Assembly: GCA_013180625.2 (NCBI GenBank)
Contig: SNVD02009834.1
Location: 310,001-374,000, forward strand
Source: Boswellia sacra
Taxonomy: Eukaryota; Streptophyta; Magnoliopsida; Sapindales; Burseraceae
Reading direction: 5' to 3'
Length of the DNA: 64,000 bases
The notes under the pieces were generated by a model that was not told the DNA's origin, ran no database searches, and saw nothing but the letters and a program-made list of their open reading frames with translations. How positions within the stretch are numbered: the first letter of the stretch is position 1; each line of letters opens with the position of its first letter. Positions 61,649 to 64,000 of this stretch are shown here, in pieces. The position numbers and the translations under genes were made by a program.

Positions 61649-64000
61649 TATCACATAATTTATTAATATTTATTATATTAATAAATTTTATTAATTTTTT
61701 ATTCATTACATATGTTACGTTAATTTTTTTTTACAGATTTTATAAATATAATATTTAATTATTTTAAAAAAAATATATTCTCATTAGATTTAAAGCCGAC
61801 TTATTCATAGAGTAACTAATTTTAGAAGGCTGTGCATCACCGCTTTAAATGAATTATGACAGTTTACATTGTTTGGTAATGTAATAATTGAAGAGATGAG
61901 ACAGTAGTGGCGGTGGACCTGCACATCTCGCGTAGAAAAATAAAAATTGTATGGGTTAATAAGTAGTAAGCGGAAAACAAGCCACCTATCCAGCTTCTAC
62001 TCGTAAAGAAACACGTCCAACTTTATTAACTCCCACGCAGAAATCTTTAATTTCACGAAACAAGCAAAAGAAATCCTTCTTCTCCTCTCCTATCCTCTCA
62101 CACCAAGCCAATTCATTCAAGTCACGCAACCCGCTCTCCTTTATAAATCATTGTGAAACATTTTTGGATCTTTTCACTCTCTATTTTAGAAAATTAATAG
62201 ACAATCAGTTAAAATCTAATACTGCACTTATGTGCTTATTATACAGAGTTCTTCCTAATATAAATACATAAAACAGAAAATAAATTAAAAAAAAATTTCT
62301 TGAATGTGCCAATGCTAATCATGTTTCAATATTTTCGCTGTAATATTAATATACATGGAGTTGAATTGTGGTGGTGAGAATGAGATCCTATGGTGGACAG
62401 CCCAGCTCCATTGACATTTGACAATGCAGGCTGTCAAATCGTCATCGTGAGTTTGGACTAACATCAACAGGGCCGACAAACTCTGGGAAGGACTTGGACC
62501 CGGCCCATCATACCTTAAGGGTTAATTTTATTTTTTTTGAATTGAATAATGATACAATTACTACACATTTATAATCAAATCTTTATATAATATGAGTTCT
62601 CAATATATTATTAAATAAATAATTACTATATCATAAAATTTAGTATTCTTTATTTATTTTTTTATCCAGTGATATTTTATCAACTTATGTTATATAAGAA
62701 TTGATATTGATTATAGATAAGTTATAAATGTAGTAGCACACTTTAAAATTACAGAAATAGAATATAAATAACTATAAGACTATATCAAAAGTGCTTTTTA
62801 TACTCTGATTTTAATAAAAACATGAAAAAGCATAAATATTAATCAAATTATTATTAAAGACATAATAACAATAATTTTATTAAAATACAATTAATTTAAA
62901 TACATATAATATGTTTTCTTATGTTATAAACTCTAATTTCTTATTTTTTGTCACATACTATGTTATATAATCTTGCACATCTAAAGTCATTGAAAAGCAA
63001 AAGCTATTTCTGTTTGGAAATCAATTTTTAAATAAATATAAAACTACCCAACTGAAAAGAACTCCTCAATTTTTTCTTTCTATCTGCAAATTTTGATCAA
63101 TAAAGTAAATCTAGTAGAGATTGAGAAAGAGAACGAGAGAAAGATTTCTTAAAACAAATCAAATCTAAAATCCGAGAGGTAGATCGCACAAAATAATTTT
63201 ACAAATGGTTTTGAGTTGGGAATCTTAATTTTTTAAGAAAATAAAGGCCGCTTATGCATTACACAATTAATTAATTTGTTTTCGCTTAGTTTTCTTAGTT
63301 TATAGGAAAGGTAAAGGCATATGTGAATGTGATGTTTGAAAGCGCATAAAAGAGATGTGCAGAGATAACAATGGGCATTGCGTGATAGGGAGGACTTACC
63401 TTCTAATCTCACCTATTTTTTGCCATTCGTTATGTTATTTTAGGTAGAATGGGGTTGGGAACTTTGATCCCTGCTAAGGAAATGCTTTCTCAACCCTACT
63501 TTTTGTTCCATACGAGTGTATTATATTAATTCATAAAATAATGATTAACATATCACAAAAAAAAAAAAATCAATCATCATGGAATAGTAGATAATAATAT
63601 TTAAACGAAAACCATTAACAACTATATTGTAGTATTTTCAAAATATAAAACAACACATTTAATCAAGTCATGGTAAAAAGGGGTTTATAATAATTAAACA
63701 AATAATCGCCGGAACATAAATTGAAAATGATCAATTTAAAAATTAGTTAGTGGCTTTAACAAAATAAGATACTATTATATTTTAAAAAATTATTTTATGT
63801 TATTACAATGATTAATATATTATTTATTAATTTAAAATTATGAAACAATTAATTGTTACTCATTTAATTAATCTAAGAGGATGTTGGGTTTGTGGAAAGG
63901 AAGGAAGGTAGGAAAGGAAAAGTGGGGCGAGAGGACAAAAGTGGGGAAAAAGAAGAGATGTGTAAAATTTTTCCTTTGTTTGGTTTTACTTAGGAATCAT
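61649..64000. other. AT-rich intergenic DNA to the end of the window
   Basis: No gene, RNA gene or bounded transposon was recognised. The last ~120 bases are purine-rich (GGAAGGAAGG-type). Confidence 0.5.

Noticed and set aside
1..64000. tRNA, rRNA, CRISPR or bacterial/organellar insert
   Set aside because: No cloverleaf with A and B boxes, no rRNA core sequence, no spacer-repeat array and no organelle gene was seen by eye; a covariance-model scan was not possible.

Overview
The window is nuclear DNA of a flowering plant, almost certainly a woody eudicot. The protein-coding genes have GT-AG introns, AT-rich introns and spacers, and plant-only gene families. Miniature transposons are frequent, and Ty3/Gypsy-type, Mutator-type, hAT-type and CACTA-type elements are all present. 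The species cannot be fixed from sequence alone; a Citrus-like (Sapindales) genome would fit, but that is an impression.

Layout. 1-1.1 kb: an isolated monodehydroascorbate reductase exon beside the terminus of a CACTA transposon. 5.4-10.0 kb (+): a GH3 beta-xylosidase/alpha-arabinofuranosidase close to Arabidopsis BXL7, with six exons and an abnormal first splice donor. 10.1-15 kb: AT-rich DNA with a Tourist-like MITE and a decayed second BXL copy at 14.7 kb. 15.9-18.3 kb (-): a membrane-anchored calcineurin-like phosphoesterase (Cdc1/PGAP5 type) with altered metal motifs. 23.5-29.6 kb (+): a 1370-residue SEN1-like superfamily 1 helicase. 34.9-37.4 kb (+): a Sec14/CRAL-TRIO lipid-transfer protein. 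39.9-42.5 kb (-): a phosphoglycerate mutase with a plastid-type N-terminal extension. 45.5-48.8 kb: a young Gag-protease-only LTR retrotransposon (TR-GAG type). 49.1-58.2 kb: a decayed ~9 kb Mutator-like element (MULE) carrying a ULP1-like protease gene, a truncated transposase and a nested hAT element. 59.1-60.4 kb (-): a secreted Ole e 1-domain protein. 60.5-64 kb: AT-rich DNA with a fold-back MITE that has a perfect 9-bp target duplication.

The host genes are unrelated housekeeping and cell-wall genes and do not form an operon or cluster. Their order nevertheless matches Arabidopsis neighbourhoods as I recall them: Ole e 1-PGM-BXL7 at At1g78040-78060, PGM-Sec14 at At1g22170-22180, and Ole e 1-Sec14 at At4g08685-08690. 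The window therefore looks like an unfractionated ancestral block, with a ~13 kb transposon island now separating PGM from the Ole e 1 gene.

The most unusual structure is in that island. The hAT element sits inside the MULE's own gene and carries a ~100-bp-arm inverted repeat made from the MULE's subterminal/intron sequence. Such a hairpin could, if transcribed, yield small RNAs against its MULE family, in the manner of maize Mu killer. This is inference from sequence only. Exon coordinates below were read by eye from splice consensus and reading frame.
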